The notes: generated from the sequence alone by a model not told the origin. Positions 30,084 through 40,016 are shown, counted from the first letter of the stretch. The stretch: DNA of 45,019 bases from Nitrospirales bacterium (GCA_021604365.1 BQIZ01000008.1:1-45019), one strand, 5' to 3'. Program-made: numbers and translations.

Positions 30084-30280
30084 CGAAGATCCAAGATTTT
30101 CACTTCCATGATCTGCGGCACAAGTTTGCGTCTCGGTTGGTCCGAGCCAGAGTGGATTAGTACAAGGTCCAATGACCTTTTGGGCATCGCTCGCCGGTTA
30201 TGACGCAGCGGTATGCGAATCATTCATTGGAAAGCCTACGAAATGGGGTGAATGTGTTGGATCGGGAGGGGGTATCACAA
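30084..30280 (+). pseudogene. Degenerate tyrosine recombinase C-terminal fragment
   Basis: KIQDFHFHDLRHKFASRLVRARVD*YKVQ*PFGHRSPVMTQRYANHSLESLRNGVNVLDREG: HxxR, GHR and Tyr contexts with two stops. Confidence 0.8.
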
Positions 30281-30679
30281 ATTTATCACACCCCAATCCA
30301 GAGCAAGGCGAGACGTATTCCTAAGTGGCTGAAAAATAAAGTTGGGACGTGTCGGTGGCGAACCTATGGCCAGCTGATTGAAAGTTAGTTGGTCAGTTTG
30401 CCATAAGTCGTTTGAAAATCAACATTCAACGCATGCAAATCAGCTGCAGACGGTTTGGCAAGGGTACATCCCATTATATTTAGATTTAACTGGTGACGTT
30501 TAAATGGAAAAGTTGTTGATTCGCTGGTCCCGGTTTTAGTCCCGGTTTCTATCCCAATTCTAAGTCCATCTCAATCCTCCTCAATCTTACATGCCTCGGA
30601 TGGAACTTATTGATTGGTAAGACTTTTCGGTGACTTTATCCTCAGTAATCACATTAAATCTTCATTGCCTGAAAAGGGT

Positions 30680-30723
30680 TTTTGGATCTTAGAACCCAGG
30701 TTCGATTCCTGGTCCCCCAGCCA
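30680..30723 (+). repeat. attR: 44-bp duplicate of tRNA-Gln 3' end
   Basis: Identical to 14605-14648. Confidence 0.95.
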
Positions 30724-30763
30724 CCGCTTCCCCTCTCCCCCATTCCCAGCACAATGGCCTTGG

Positions 30764-32956
30764 TCAAAAATCAAAAACTCTTAATGATTCAAATTTGGCA
30801 TTGACCCCGAAAAAGAACCGACGACCCGGGCGGGGATATCCACGAATAGCTTCATAATTGGAATCCAAGATGTTTTCCACCATCACAAAGGGTTTAACAC
30901 CTTTCCAAACCTCATAAGCAATTTTCCCGTTGAACAAAAAACGACCTTGAACCTTAACGACCTCATTGGTGTCAAATTCGTTGGGATCCCCGGATAAAGC
31001 TTTGGTATCTAGGAAATCGCTTTGATAGGAACTTTGGACATATCCACTGAAACCCAGTGGCGAATCATAGTTTGCCAGCAGGGTTACCTGGTGTTTCGGT
31101 CTTTCCAAAAGAGCGGAGTCGGTGTCCAGAGGGGGAGCTCCCTGACCGGCGTCCAATGACCTCCCTCTTCCTTTGCTGTCGGTATTGACATAGGTATATC
31201 CCAGCCTTGTGGAAAATTGATTATTCCATTTCAGAGTCAGGAGTAATTCACTGCCGATAGTGGAAAAAGAATCGGTGTTATCGAATTCAACAGTTGACGT
31301 TCCAAAGGGCTGTAGGCTAATGGGCATGGTCCGGTCTTGGAGCTCGATCATATCATCCGCATCGTTGTAAAAAAACGTCGCCTCAACTTTAATCCGTTCC
31401 TTCCAGAAAAGTTGGGTGGCCCCGACTTCTAGGGAAAACACTTTTTCAGCATCGAGGTCGAGATTTCCAGCCCGAAAGCCATACACATTTTGCATGGTGG
31501 GCAAGTTATGACGCTGGGCGATGGTGGTATGGAGAATCGTCCCAGGCCAGGGTTTGTAGATCACCGACCCGTTCGGGCTGAACGCTGAGATCATCTTTGA
31601 TTGATCTGTTCTTTCAAAATGTGATTGGAGGGTGAATAATGCATCCCAATTTAACCCGGCAGAAAGCATCAAATTTTCCAGGGGCAAATATTCTGCCTGG
31701 GTGAAGAAATCGAGAGTTAACGTTTCAAATTTTTCATGTGGGCTAAGGGAATCCCTTTGCCGTATTACGTGCTCCCATCGGACGAATGTTCCGGCCTTGA
31801 CTGTTACGTCATCAATCGGTTCCACCGTAGCCTGAAGGTTTGATCCCAGGAGGAAATTATCAAAAACGCTCACTTCTTCCGCACCGGTGAAGCGGTTAGT
31901 GGCCACCGAGGAGTAGGTCTTATCATCATAGAAAGTCAGATCGTTGTCGAATTTGTCAAAATACACCTTCCCCTTGAAAAGGGTCGAATCAGAGACTCTG
32001 GTCTCTCCTGTGAGATCGAAAAAATAGCGTTGCCAGAAAGTGAAACGGCCAAATTCTGGTTGGAAGACCTTGTATCCAGTGGTAGGAGGGGGGATACCGA
32101 ATTTCGACTGGTAATACCCGCCAAGGAAAGCAATCTTATCGTCCTCGTTAAAGTCATATCCAAGATTAAGGGACAGGTTGTATTTTTCATAGTCACTCTG
32201 GAGCCGCAAGTCATCATTTGGTTGAAGAGAAGTAGGCGTGAAGTCATCAGATAATGGAAAACCATTGGTTTTTCGAATGCTTCCCGCCACGAAATACCGA
32301 AGTTTGTTTTTTTGGCTGCCATGCGATATTTGGTAGTCCTGGGAATTATGCTCTTCATAGGAAACGGTGGCTTCCGTGGTCGTCTTTGGAGTCCCTTGTT
32401 TCGTAATGATGTTAATCACACCGCCCATAGTGTTTGGTCCGAAGGGGGCAGAGGCCGGTCCTTTGACGATTTTTATTTTGGCCACGTTGTCAATGGGGAG
32501 GTTAAAGAGATCAACCGTTCCAAGAAACGGCTCAAGGACCGGTCTTCCATCGATGAACACCGAGTAGGTTTTATCGTTACTCGATAACCCTTGGCGGTGG
32601 CCTATCCCTCGAATGATGATGGATCCTTCATTTTGTAGCCCCCCCTGGCCATAAATGACCCCAGGCACAAATCGGAGAGCTTCGCCCACGTTTCTGGCAT
32701 TTTGGGCCAAAATATCCTTGGCGGTGACTTCATAGGTTCGGGAAGTGGGACCAAATCGTTCGCGATGAGTCGGAACTAACTCCCCCAAATCAAATGTCGT
32801 CAGACTCTCTTCGCGTAACAACGCAAGGGTATCCTCAGCCCCACCAATGGATGAATGCTTAGCACCAGAGACGACTTCAGGAAGAAGCATTGATACGGTA
32901 AGTACCCAAGAAAGGGCTAAGCTTCTCCTCAAGGATTGGCCGCTCAACACTCTCAT
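30764..32956 (-). CDS. TonB-dependent outer-membrane receptor
   Basis: Plug domain (AKDILAQNARNVGEALRFVPGVIYG...GGVINIITK), beta-barrel C-terminus ending in F; start at ATG 32956 preferred. Confidence 0.95.
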   Translation of the reverse strand: MRVLSGQSLRRSLALSWVLTVSMLLPEVVSGAKHSSIGGAEDTLALLREESLTTFDLGELVPTHRERFGPTSRTYEVTAKDILAQNARNVGEALRFVPGVIYGQGGLQNEGSIIIRGIGHRQGLSSNDKTYSVFIDGRPVLEPFLGTVDLFNLPIDNVAKIKIVKGPASAPFGPNTMGGVINIITKQGTPKTTTEATVSYEEHNSQDYQISHGSQKNKLRYFVAGSIRKTNGFPLSDDFTPTSLQPNDDLRLQSDYEKYNLSLNLGYDFNEDDKIAFLGGYYQSKFGIPPPTTGYKVFQPEFGRFTFWQRYFFDLTGETRVSDSTLFKGKVYFDKFDNDLTFYDDKTYSSVATNRFTGAEEVSVFDNFLLGSNLQATVEPIDDVTVKAGTFVRWEHVIRQRDSLSPHEKFETLTLDFFTQAEYLPLENLMLSAGLNWDALFTLQSHFERTDQSKMISAFSPNGSVIYKPWPGTILHTTIAQRHNLPTMQNVYGFRAGNLDLDAEKVFSLEVGATQLFWKERIKVEATFFYNDADDMIELQDRTMPISLQPFGTSTVEFDNTDSFSTIGSELLLTLKWNNQFSTRLGYTYVNTDSKGRGRSLDAGQGAPPLDTDSALLERPKHQVTLLANYDSPLGFSGYVQSSYQSDFLDTKALSGDPNEFDTNEVVKVQGRFLFNGKIAYEVWKGVKPFVMVENILDSNYEAIRGYPRPGRRFFFGVNAKFESLRVFDF

Positions 32957-32970
32957 GTGTTTTAACCCTT

Positions 32971-33014
32971 CTGAAAACAAAAACGCCTTTTGGGCATGGG
33001 CAAACCCAAAAGGC
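32971..33014 (-). terminator. Leader terminator/attenuator-like hairpin upstream of TonB receptor
   Basis: Minus strand GCCTTTTGGG-TTTGCCCATG-CCCAAAAGGC followed by GTTTTTGTTTT. Confidence 0.7.
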
Positions 33015-33257
33015 TATTACGGGGCCAGTCAAAAGTGCGCTGCGGTTAGAGGTTATCCCATGTCAATTTCTAGAATTTTTCCGTTCGTTTGGGCTTTGTT
33101 TCCTAAGCTTCTATAATTTTTGAGTTTCCCGTCCAACGCTATATGGTTTTTGTCACCGATGGGTATCTAGATCGAATGCGAAAAGTTGATCAAGCCGTGA
33201 GAGGTATGCGTCGGAAAGCATGGCTTCCCATCCTTTCTCTTTCATTTGACATGGTAC

Positions 33258-33344
33258 TCAGCGTGGCTTTCCCCAAATAAGGCGAACGGCGAGGGCTCCA
33301 AGCAGTGCTGTCATGATCCCGATAGTTAATACTATCCATTCCAT
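33258..33344 (-). CDS. 28-aa single-TM microprotein
   Basis: MEWIVLTIGIMTALLGALAVRLIWGKPR*, preceded on the minus strand by AGGAGACATTCATC; not in the supplied ORF track. Confidence 0.55.
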   Translation of the reverse strand: MEWIVLTIGIMTALLGALAVRLIWGKPR

Positions 33345-33787
33345 GATGAATGTCTCCTGGTTTATTTATCGTGGTATTCATGCAAAATGACTTTCATACA
33401 AAGAGCAACGCTTATACCGTCTGAATTCCTTCAAAGACACGAGACTGAAGCCTTCGGCTAACCCATTGTTTTTGCGGAAAATATTCGGAAAGTGAAGAAG
33501 GTGAATCCTGTTAGGACTTGACTGACTAGATATCTGAACAGATACACCTGTGTATCTATTTAGATACCTCATATATGAGCGGGGCTTACAGATAGGAACG
33601 GATATGAAACCAAACGGTTTGCCGCGAATGACACTATTGCCGGTCTTTCCAAGGTAAGGGCCGAGTCGGAAAAGGATGACCAGGCTTGAAAACTATAAAA
33701 ATATTTCGTTGTGCAGTGAAACCGAGGATGCTTCTATACCAACTCCACTGAACGGGTTCTCCCATTTGGGACCGGGGGTGTTATTAA

Positions 33788-33886
33788 GGGCACCTCTAAA
33801 AACTAATGATTTTTCGATTTTCTCATCTAAAAGCGCTTGAAATTATTGACGCCATGATTTTAAATTCTGTGTTTTTAGAGGTGCCC
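33788..33886. mobile_element. 99-bp MITE-like element with TTAA flanks
   Basis: GGGCACCTCTAAAAAC ... GTTTTTAGAGGTGCCC terminal inverted repeats, flanked on both sides by TTAA. Confidence 0.72.
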
Positions 33887-34101
33887 TTAACGAAGGCTGC
33901 AGAATTGATCGACTGAATGGCTGGTCCCAACGTTGGGACCGATTTCAGATTCATTCAGCCACAAGTATAATATACATGAAAAAGGCCAAACCCCTGTATT
34001 GATAAGGAACAGAAATTGTCTGGCCCTAGCGTCCACCTTCTTTTTTTTGAGGCAGATTTGAACAGACCATTCTTATTTCGAAACCGTTTAAAATCCACGC
34101 A

Positions 34102-34950
34102 TTATGTGGAGGATGCCTCAGTTTTTCTGATGCTGTCCAGCAATTTTTCCTGTGGTTCTCGCAAGGAGAGGTCTCGAATAAATCCGGAATAGGAGGGATG
34201 CGTTCCTGTCGTCCAGGAGTTCAAAGAGAGTTCAATGGGGAATTCCTCTCCGCTTTTCCTTAATCCATGGAGTACGACCGTTTTTCCGATGACGTGAGCT
34301 GCGCCTGTCGTCTGCAATCGTTTTATGCCTTTGGTATGAGCTTCCCGATATCGACTGGGCATGATCAGGGTCAGTGGTTTTCCAAACATTTCCTCTGCGG
34401 TATATTCAAACATCGATTCAGCAGCCTTATTCCACGACATGATGCGGCCGGTGTGATCGGCTAATACGATGGCATCAATGGCTGCTTGAAAGACGGCTTG
34501 AAAGCGGATTTCGCTTTCATACAAGGCGTGACGGGCACGTTCCATTTTTTTTGCCAGGGCATATGCCTTGAGTGCCTGCCGGACCGTGGACCTAATTTCG
34601 GAACGATTGATGGGTTTATGCAAATAGGCGAAAGCGCCTTGTTCCTCAAGGGGGCCGGTCACATCATCAAGCGTGGTATAACTCGACAAAATAATGATGG
34701 GAAGACCGGGCACCGCTTTTGTTAACTTTTCTAGAACGAGTAAGCCATCCATGTCAGGGAGTTTGACGTCCAGGATCACGACACTCGGCGAGTGATGTTT
34801 CACGCATTCCAAGGCGGTCACTCCTGTTGAGGCCACATTAATTTGATGTCCTTCGGCTTCGAGAAGATCTCGTAACGTTAGGACAATATCCTGTTCATCG
34901 TCGACAACGAGAATTGGGGAAAAGGAGGGTATTGGAGTGGTGGTTGCCAT
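34102..34950 (-). CDS. Response regulator receiver + PAS domain protein (paralog of 6132-7022)
   Basis: ILVVDDEQDIVLTLRD...VVILDVKLPDMDG; PAS AAIDAIVLADHTGRIMSWNKAAESMFEYTAEEMFGKPLTLIMP. Confidence 0.92.
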   Translation of the reverse strand: MATTTPIPSFSPILVVDDEQDIVLTLRDLLEAEGHQINVASTGVTALECVKHHSPSVVILDVKLPDMDGLLVLEKLTKAVPGLPIIILSSYTTLDDVTGPLEEQGAFAYLHKPINRSEIRSTVRQALKAYALAKKMERARHALYESEIRFQAVFQAAIDAIVLADHTGRIMSWNKAAESMFEYTAEEMFGKPLTLIMPSRYREAHTKGIKRLQTTGAAHVIGKTVVLHGLRKSGEEFPIELSLNSWTTGTHPSYSGFIRDLSLREPQEKLLDSIRKTEASST

Positions 34951-35774
34951 GTTTTAAACCTCATGCCTGGGGTACCTGACGTGTTCAATATGGATCTTCA
35001 TGAGAGTGGCCGTATGATGAATACCCACGCAATCTATGTACCATTAACCGGATGGGTTGAATCGGTCAGGCGATAAGTCTTTGAATGAAACCGTGTTTTT
35101 TGAAAATTGTTGCAAGGAAAAGTCCATTTATCGTAGATATCTATATATGAGAGACGGAATTTGATATCTGTTTGGATACATCCATATATCCAAATGGATA
35201 CACAACCATGTTCTGTATACTGCCCGGGATGAAATTGACCGACAAGGGTGCTGCAGAATATGCCTGACTTTCCGATCCGTTTCTTTTACTAGATCAACTA
35301 TCTGCCTTCCCGATCCAACAATCGAACTTTATCAAAAGCAAAATTGTGAAGGGCACTCATCTCATCGGCTTCGAAACCGGAGTCGGCGAGTGTGTCATTT
35401 ATGGCAGAAACATAAATATATTTGGACACCAATCCGATGGGTAGGATGTGTGAGGATATAGATGGAATAGATCGGGGAAATCTATGCAGATCCATAAAGC
35501 CTTAAGAAATAGTTCGGATCAATGAGCCATAAATGGCAGATTCGGCCTCGATGTGTTGTCGCTTGAGTTCATCGATTGGATATGGCACTCTCCGCTAATG
35601 TTTAATATGATTTGGCCCATACTCATGCGGCAATCGGGTGTGTTGCTAATTTCTTAATTAAGAAAGCCTGGTATATGTCCACGTATCTCTTTCCTTGGAC
35701 TGTACCCAGATTCCTCATCCTCTCATTCCCATGAATGGTTAATAACTAAAGTATATAGTGAGTGTGGAGAAAAC

Positions 35775-36545
35775 ATGGTTATCCCAATACAGGAGCGGTT
35801 AATTGTCGCGCTTGATGTGTCCTCTGTAGAGGAAGCTCGTCGATATGTGAAAGATTTAGAGGGTGTCGCCTGGTTTTATAAAATTGGCCTGGAATTATTT
35901 CTGGCCGTTAATGTGGATTTTATTAAGGAATTACGCGCACAAAATTGCCGGATCTTTTTAGATCTGAAAATGAATGATATCGATGAAACCGTGCGTCGAG
36001 CCGTGAATCTGGCTGCTGACCTTGATGTTGATTTTCTTACCATTTTAGGGAATCAAGCTACGGCCAAAGCTGCGGTGCTTGGTCGAGGGGCGGGGGCAAT
36101 CCAAATTTTGACTGTTCCGCTCCTTTCGAGCTGGGGGGAAAAGGATCTTCAAGACCTGGGGATGTTAAGTATACAAGCGGGAGATCCCGCACGTTTTCAT
36201 TCTCTGGATGACTACGTCCTGTGGCGGGCAGATATGGCAATGGCCCAAGGGTGTGATGGTCTGATCGCCTCAGGGAAATATGTCGGAATTCTGAGAGAAC
36301 GATTTGGTCAGAAGGCGCTCATTGTCTCTCCAGGTGTGAGACCGGCCGGGCAGAACACCCATGAACATCAACGTTCGTTAACTCCTTTTGATGCCATTCG
36401 AGCCGGGGCAGATTTTTTAGTCGTTGGGCGACCTATTCGCGATGCGGATAATCGGCGGAAAATGGCGCAAGCGATTCAAGAGGAGATTGCCCTGGCGGTC
36501 AAGGCTGGTCCCTCGAAAGAGCAGGCATTGGTTGGGGGAAGATAG
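35775..36545 (+). CDS. pyrF: Orotidine 5'-phosphate decarboxylase
   Basis: RLIVALDVSSVEEA, FLDLKMNDIDETV, IVSPGVRP, GADFLVVGRPI. Confidence 0.96.
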   Translation: MVIPIQERLIVALDVSSVEEARRYVKDLEGVAWFYKIGLELFLAVNVDFIKELRAQNCRIFLDLKMNDIDETVRRAVNLAADLDVDFLTILGNQATAKAAVLGRGAGAIQILTVPLLSSWGEKDLQDLGMLSIQAGDPARFHSLDDYVLWRADMAMAQGCDGLIASGKYVGILRERFGQKALIVSPGVRPAGQNTHEHQRSLTPFDAIRAGADFLVVGRPIRDADNRRKMAQAIQEEIALAVKAGPSKEQALVGGR

Positions 36546-36805
36546 CAAGGGTACCACAGCAGCAGACTGAAGCTACCAAAGCGGCCTTCATGAAATTACT
36601 AAATTGCCGGCACGTTTTTTTCTTCCCTTGCTTCCTTTAGGGATGTCTAACCATTTTCATGTTTCCTTTTGTCTCTAGGCTATTCGCCACACACCCTTAA
36701 GGGCTAACATGATGAAAGGTGCCCTCTTCTGTTGAGTAATCATGAGTGGACTGTGATTTCTTGTCATAACGGATTGTGATTCACCGTTTTTTGGAACATC
36801 ACTGA

Positions 36806-36836
36806 GGAGCGATTTGAATTGCCAACGAATCGCTCC
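36806..36836 (+). terminator. Possible hairpin terminator
   Basis: GGAGCGATT-N13-AATCGCTCC followed by a moderately T-rich stretch. Confidence 0.4.
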
Positions 36837-37355
36837 CTGATTTTCATTCCTTTCCTTACACTTCTCCCTTTTCTAAAGGGGGAGTATAGTGCGTGACCAT
36901 TAATGCCGGGATTGGTATGATGGAATCGGATAAGTGGAAAAAACAGGGAATTAATCTTCAGAAGGCAGGGAGCCATGATCAATTCCCTGAGAAAAACAGT
37001 ATCCTAAATCGTCTATGCTGAAATACGATGTGCCGAAGTAGCCTGAATATTCCTGGCATTTCAGAGTGATGTGGAAATGGAACTGTGAGACTGCATGTCT
37101 TGGGGGGGTGTATCGTTTGAAGTTTTTTTCAAAGTGGGTTCATCAACAAGTATATGCCGCTAATCAGCTGGGCAACGGGACAATCTCCCACATGATGAGA
37201 AGGGTAAATGTCTGATAGGTCGATGGAGTGTGGACCTTGGTTTTGGAAGGCTAGATCCAAACGATTCAAAGGAAAGATGCTCCAAATAGAGACCTTCGAA
37301 TAGATTTTAAGCATGACGCACACGGTTCTGGACGGTAGGCATTAGGGAGGGATGT

Positions 37356-39323
37356 ATGACGATGCGAAGGGAATGGTTGCGAATCCTTATTGTGGAAGAC
37401 CGTCCAGGCCAATTGGAAAGGAATGTCAATGATCTAACGGAGGAAGGCTATCAGGTGGTAGGGGCCAGGACGGCTGCGGAAGCTTCGGAATTTGCCAACT
37501 GTGAAAGTTTTGCGGTCGCAGTGGTCAATGTGCAATCGTTGGATGCCGCCGGAGTCTCATTACTTTCTCTTCTCAAGTCGAAGAATGCAGAAATTCAGAT
37601 GGTCTTGAGTTCAGCTTTTGCCAGCCTGGATTCAGCGAAGGGTGTCATAGGTGAGAGCGCCGTTTCCTACATAAAACGGGAAGGGTCTCCATCCGAATTT
37701 CTTGGGATAATTCGTCGAACGTTTCGTGACCAACTGACGGAATACACCAGAAACCTGGAGATAGCGCTGGCAGAGCGGGATGAACGGTTTCGGCAACTGG
37801 TGGATCATATTAAGGAAGTGTTTTGGGTCTTTGCCCCTGACCAGTCTGAAATCTGGTATGTGAGCCCTCAATATGAAACCGTCTGGGGTCGCAGTTGTGC
37901 AAGTTTTATAGAAGACCCCCGAAGCCTATGGAATGCTATTCATCCTCAAGATCAACCACGATTTCTCACTCGCCAGATTGAGCCGGATGGGAATGGGGTT
38001 CAGGGAGAATGCCGGATTGTGAGACCGGATAATACTATTCGGTGGGTGCGAATACAAACAGTTCCAATTCGAAAGTCCAATGGGGACTTGCTGAGTCTTG
38101 CGGGAGTTGCGGAGGACATTACAGACCGGAAGCGTGTTGAAGAGGCTCTCACGAAAACGGAGCGCCAATTTCGCCAATCAAGCCGCATGGAAGCTATTGG
38201 GACGTTAGCAGGCGGCATCGCCCATGATTTTAATAATATTTTAACGGCAATTTTGGGCTACACCGAATTGGCCTTGGCCACGGTTCCAAAGGAAAGCCGT
38301 ACTCAACGAAATCTGCAAGAAGTGCTGACCGCGGGTCACCGAGCCAAGCACTTAGTGCTTCAAATTTTGACCTTTAGTCGCCAAGCTGGTCAGGGGAAGA
38401 AACCCACACCTCTCCACATGGTCGTCCGGGAAGCCCTGAAACTCTTACGATCTACGATTCCCACTACCATTGAGATCCGGCAATCATTGAAAACAGAGTC
38501 CACCATTCTCGCGGATCCGACCCAAATGCATCAGATCATTATCAATCTATGCACCAACGCTGAATATGCTATGCGAGAACCCGGGGGGATTTTGTACGTC
38601 GCTCTGGAGGATGTGGAGGTGACGGAGGACCTGACTGGAGCAATCTCGGGATTACATATCGGTCCGCATGTTCGGTTGACGGTGGAAGATACCGGTTCGG
38701 GCATGACTCCTGAGGTACTTGAACGGCTGTTTGATCCTTTCTTTACCACCAAGCCGATTGGCGAGGGGTCGGGGATGGGGATGGCCGTGGTGCATGGAAT
38801 TATTACGGGTCATAGAGGAGCCATTGTCGTACATAGTGTCGTGAATAAAGGGACAAAGATCGAAGTCTATCTCCCGACTGTTCCGACCCAGGTCTCAGGG
38901 CCTCTTCACGATCCAAAAGCTATTCAGAATGGGAAAGAATCAATTTTATTTGTAGATGATGAAGAGACCATTGTGAGGCTTGGGAAGGAACTTCTCACGC
39001 AACTGGGATATACGGTGGAAGTGCACACGAGTTCAATCGAAGCTCTGAGGACATTTAGCGAAGACCCGCATCGTTTTGATCTCGTCATTACTGACCAAGC
39101 CATGCCGGGATTGACCGGCGAGGCCTTATCCCGTGAGCTTCTGCGGATACGCCCGGATCTCCCCATCATTTTGTGTACAGGATTCAGTCATGTGATCTCC
39201 GCGGAACGAGCGAAGACATTGGGAATTCAAGGCTATTTAATGAAGCCATTGGCCATTCGGGACCTGGTTCCCATTATTCGCCATGTGCTTGACAAAACAC
39301 CTTCGTCGTTAGCCGAGTCTTGA
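37356..39323 (+). CDS. Hybrid histidine kinase (pseudo-REC, PAS, HisKA, HATPase_c, REC)
   Basis: N-terminal receiver-like fold, PAS, MEAIGTLAGGIAHDFNNILTAILGY, GEGSGMGMAVVHGI, C-terminal receiver ILFVDDEETIV. Confidence 0.93.
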   Translation: MTMRREWLRILIVEDRPGQLERNVNDLTEEGYQVVGARTAAEASEFANCESFAVAVVNVQSLDAAGVSLLSLLKSKNAEIQMVLSSAFASLDSAKGVIGESAVSYIKREGSPSEFLGIIRRTFRDQLTEYTRNLEIALAERDERFRQLVDHIKEVFWVFAPDQSEIWYVSPQYETVWGRSCASFIEDPRSLWNAIHPQDQPRFLTRQIEPDGNGVQGECRIVRPDNTIRWVRIQTVPIRKSNGDLLSLAGVAEDITDRKRVEEALTKTERQFRQSSRMEAIGTLAGGIAHDFNNILTAILGYTELALATVPKESRTQRNLQEVLTAGHRAKHLVLQILTFSRQAGQGKKPTPLHMVVREALKLLRSTIPTTIEIRQSLKTESTILADPTQMHQIIINLCTNAEYAMREPGGILYVALEDVEVTEDLTGAISGLHIGPHVRLTVEDTGSGMTPEVLERLFDPFFTTKPIGEGSGMGMAVVHGIITGHRGAIVVHSVVNKGTKIEVYLPTVPTQVSGPLHDPKAIQNGKESILFVDDEETIVRLGKELLTQLGYTVEVHTSSIEALRTFSEDPHRFDLVITDQAMPGLTGEALSRELLRIRPDLPIILCTGFSHVISAERAKTLGIQGYLMKPLAIRDLVPIIRHVLDKTPSSLAES

Positions 39324-39615
39324 CCTATCCCAAGATGAATGAATGGGTAAGCCAGGGTTCTCTTGGTTGGGTGGTGCGTGGTGAGTTACTCCAGCAGATG
39401 CCGGCTATTCCGGGAATGCTATTCAATAATCATGAATACCAGAAGTGGATGGTCCATTGGTGATAACGTTCGAGGGCTGAACCGGGATGTGTTGAGGTTG
39501 GCCCAAACCAGTAATCTATGGAGGAGCCACAGTTGGTCACACAGTTCGTGTTGGATCTGTTCCTAAGGAAAAGGAAGAAGACCATCCGGAGTGGGGCGTG
39601 GAAAGAGACAAAATA

Positions 39616-39987
39616 ATGGCAAACATTCTTGTTGTGGATGATGATCGGCAGGTTTGTGACTTGTTGAAGCAGGCCTTGGAAGATAAGGGATATACTGTGG
39701 ACTGTGCCACAAACGGAGTCGAAGGCATTAAGGAATATCGCAACCGCCCAGCCGATCTGATTATTTTAGACATTCTTATGCCAGAAAAAGAGGGGCTTGA
39801 GACCATACTGGATTTGCGGCGTGAATTTCCTCAGGTGAAAATCATAGCGATGTCCGGCGGAAGTGAGCGAGCCAAACTCGATTTGTTGGACCTTGCTCGT
39901 CGCTTAGGAGCTCAACACACCATCGATAAGCCTTTCCAATTGCACGCCATAACGGACCTCGTTACACAAGCCCTTCACGAAAATTAG
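39616..39987 (+). CDS. Single-domain response regulator
   Basis: MANILVVDDDRQVCDLLKQAL...LIILDILMPEKEGLE...TIDKPF. Confidence 0.92.
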   Translation: MANILVVDDDRQVCDLLKQALEDKGYTVDCATNGVEGIKEYRNRPADLIILDILMPEKEGLETILDLRREFPQVKIIAMSGGSERAKLDLLDLARRLGAQHTIDKPFQLHAITDLVTQALHEN

Positions 39988-40016
39988 ACAGGGTTTACCT
40001 AATCGGCCCACGAGCA

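Larger units (their letters stand above)
14605..30723. mobile_element. tRNA-Gln integrated genomic island (~16.1 kb)
   Basis: Intact tRNA with adjacent integrase on the left; perfect 44-bp duplicated tRNA 3' end on the right; interior holds integrase, HTH/excisionase, primase-helicase, R-M and defence-like genes. Confidence 0.93.

Noticed and set aside
32971-33115. Cobalamin riboswitch upstream of the TonB receptor
   Set aside because: Only a loose resemblance (CTGGCCCCGTAATA); the conserved B12-box was not convincing, so it is reported as an unclassified leader.
35298-35495. Minus-strand 65-aa ORF between RR-PAS and pyrF
   Set aside because: No family recognised and no strong supporting RBS; insufficient evidence to call.
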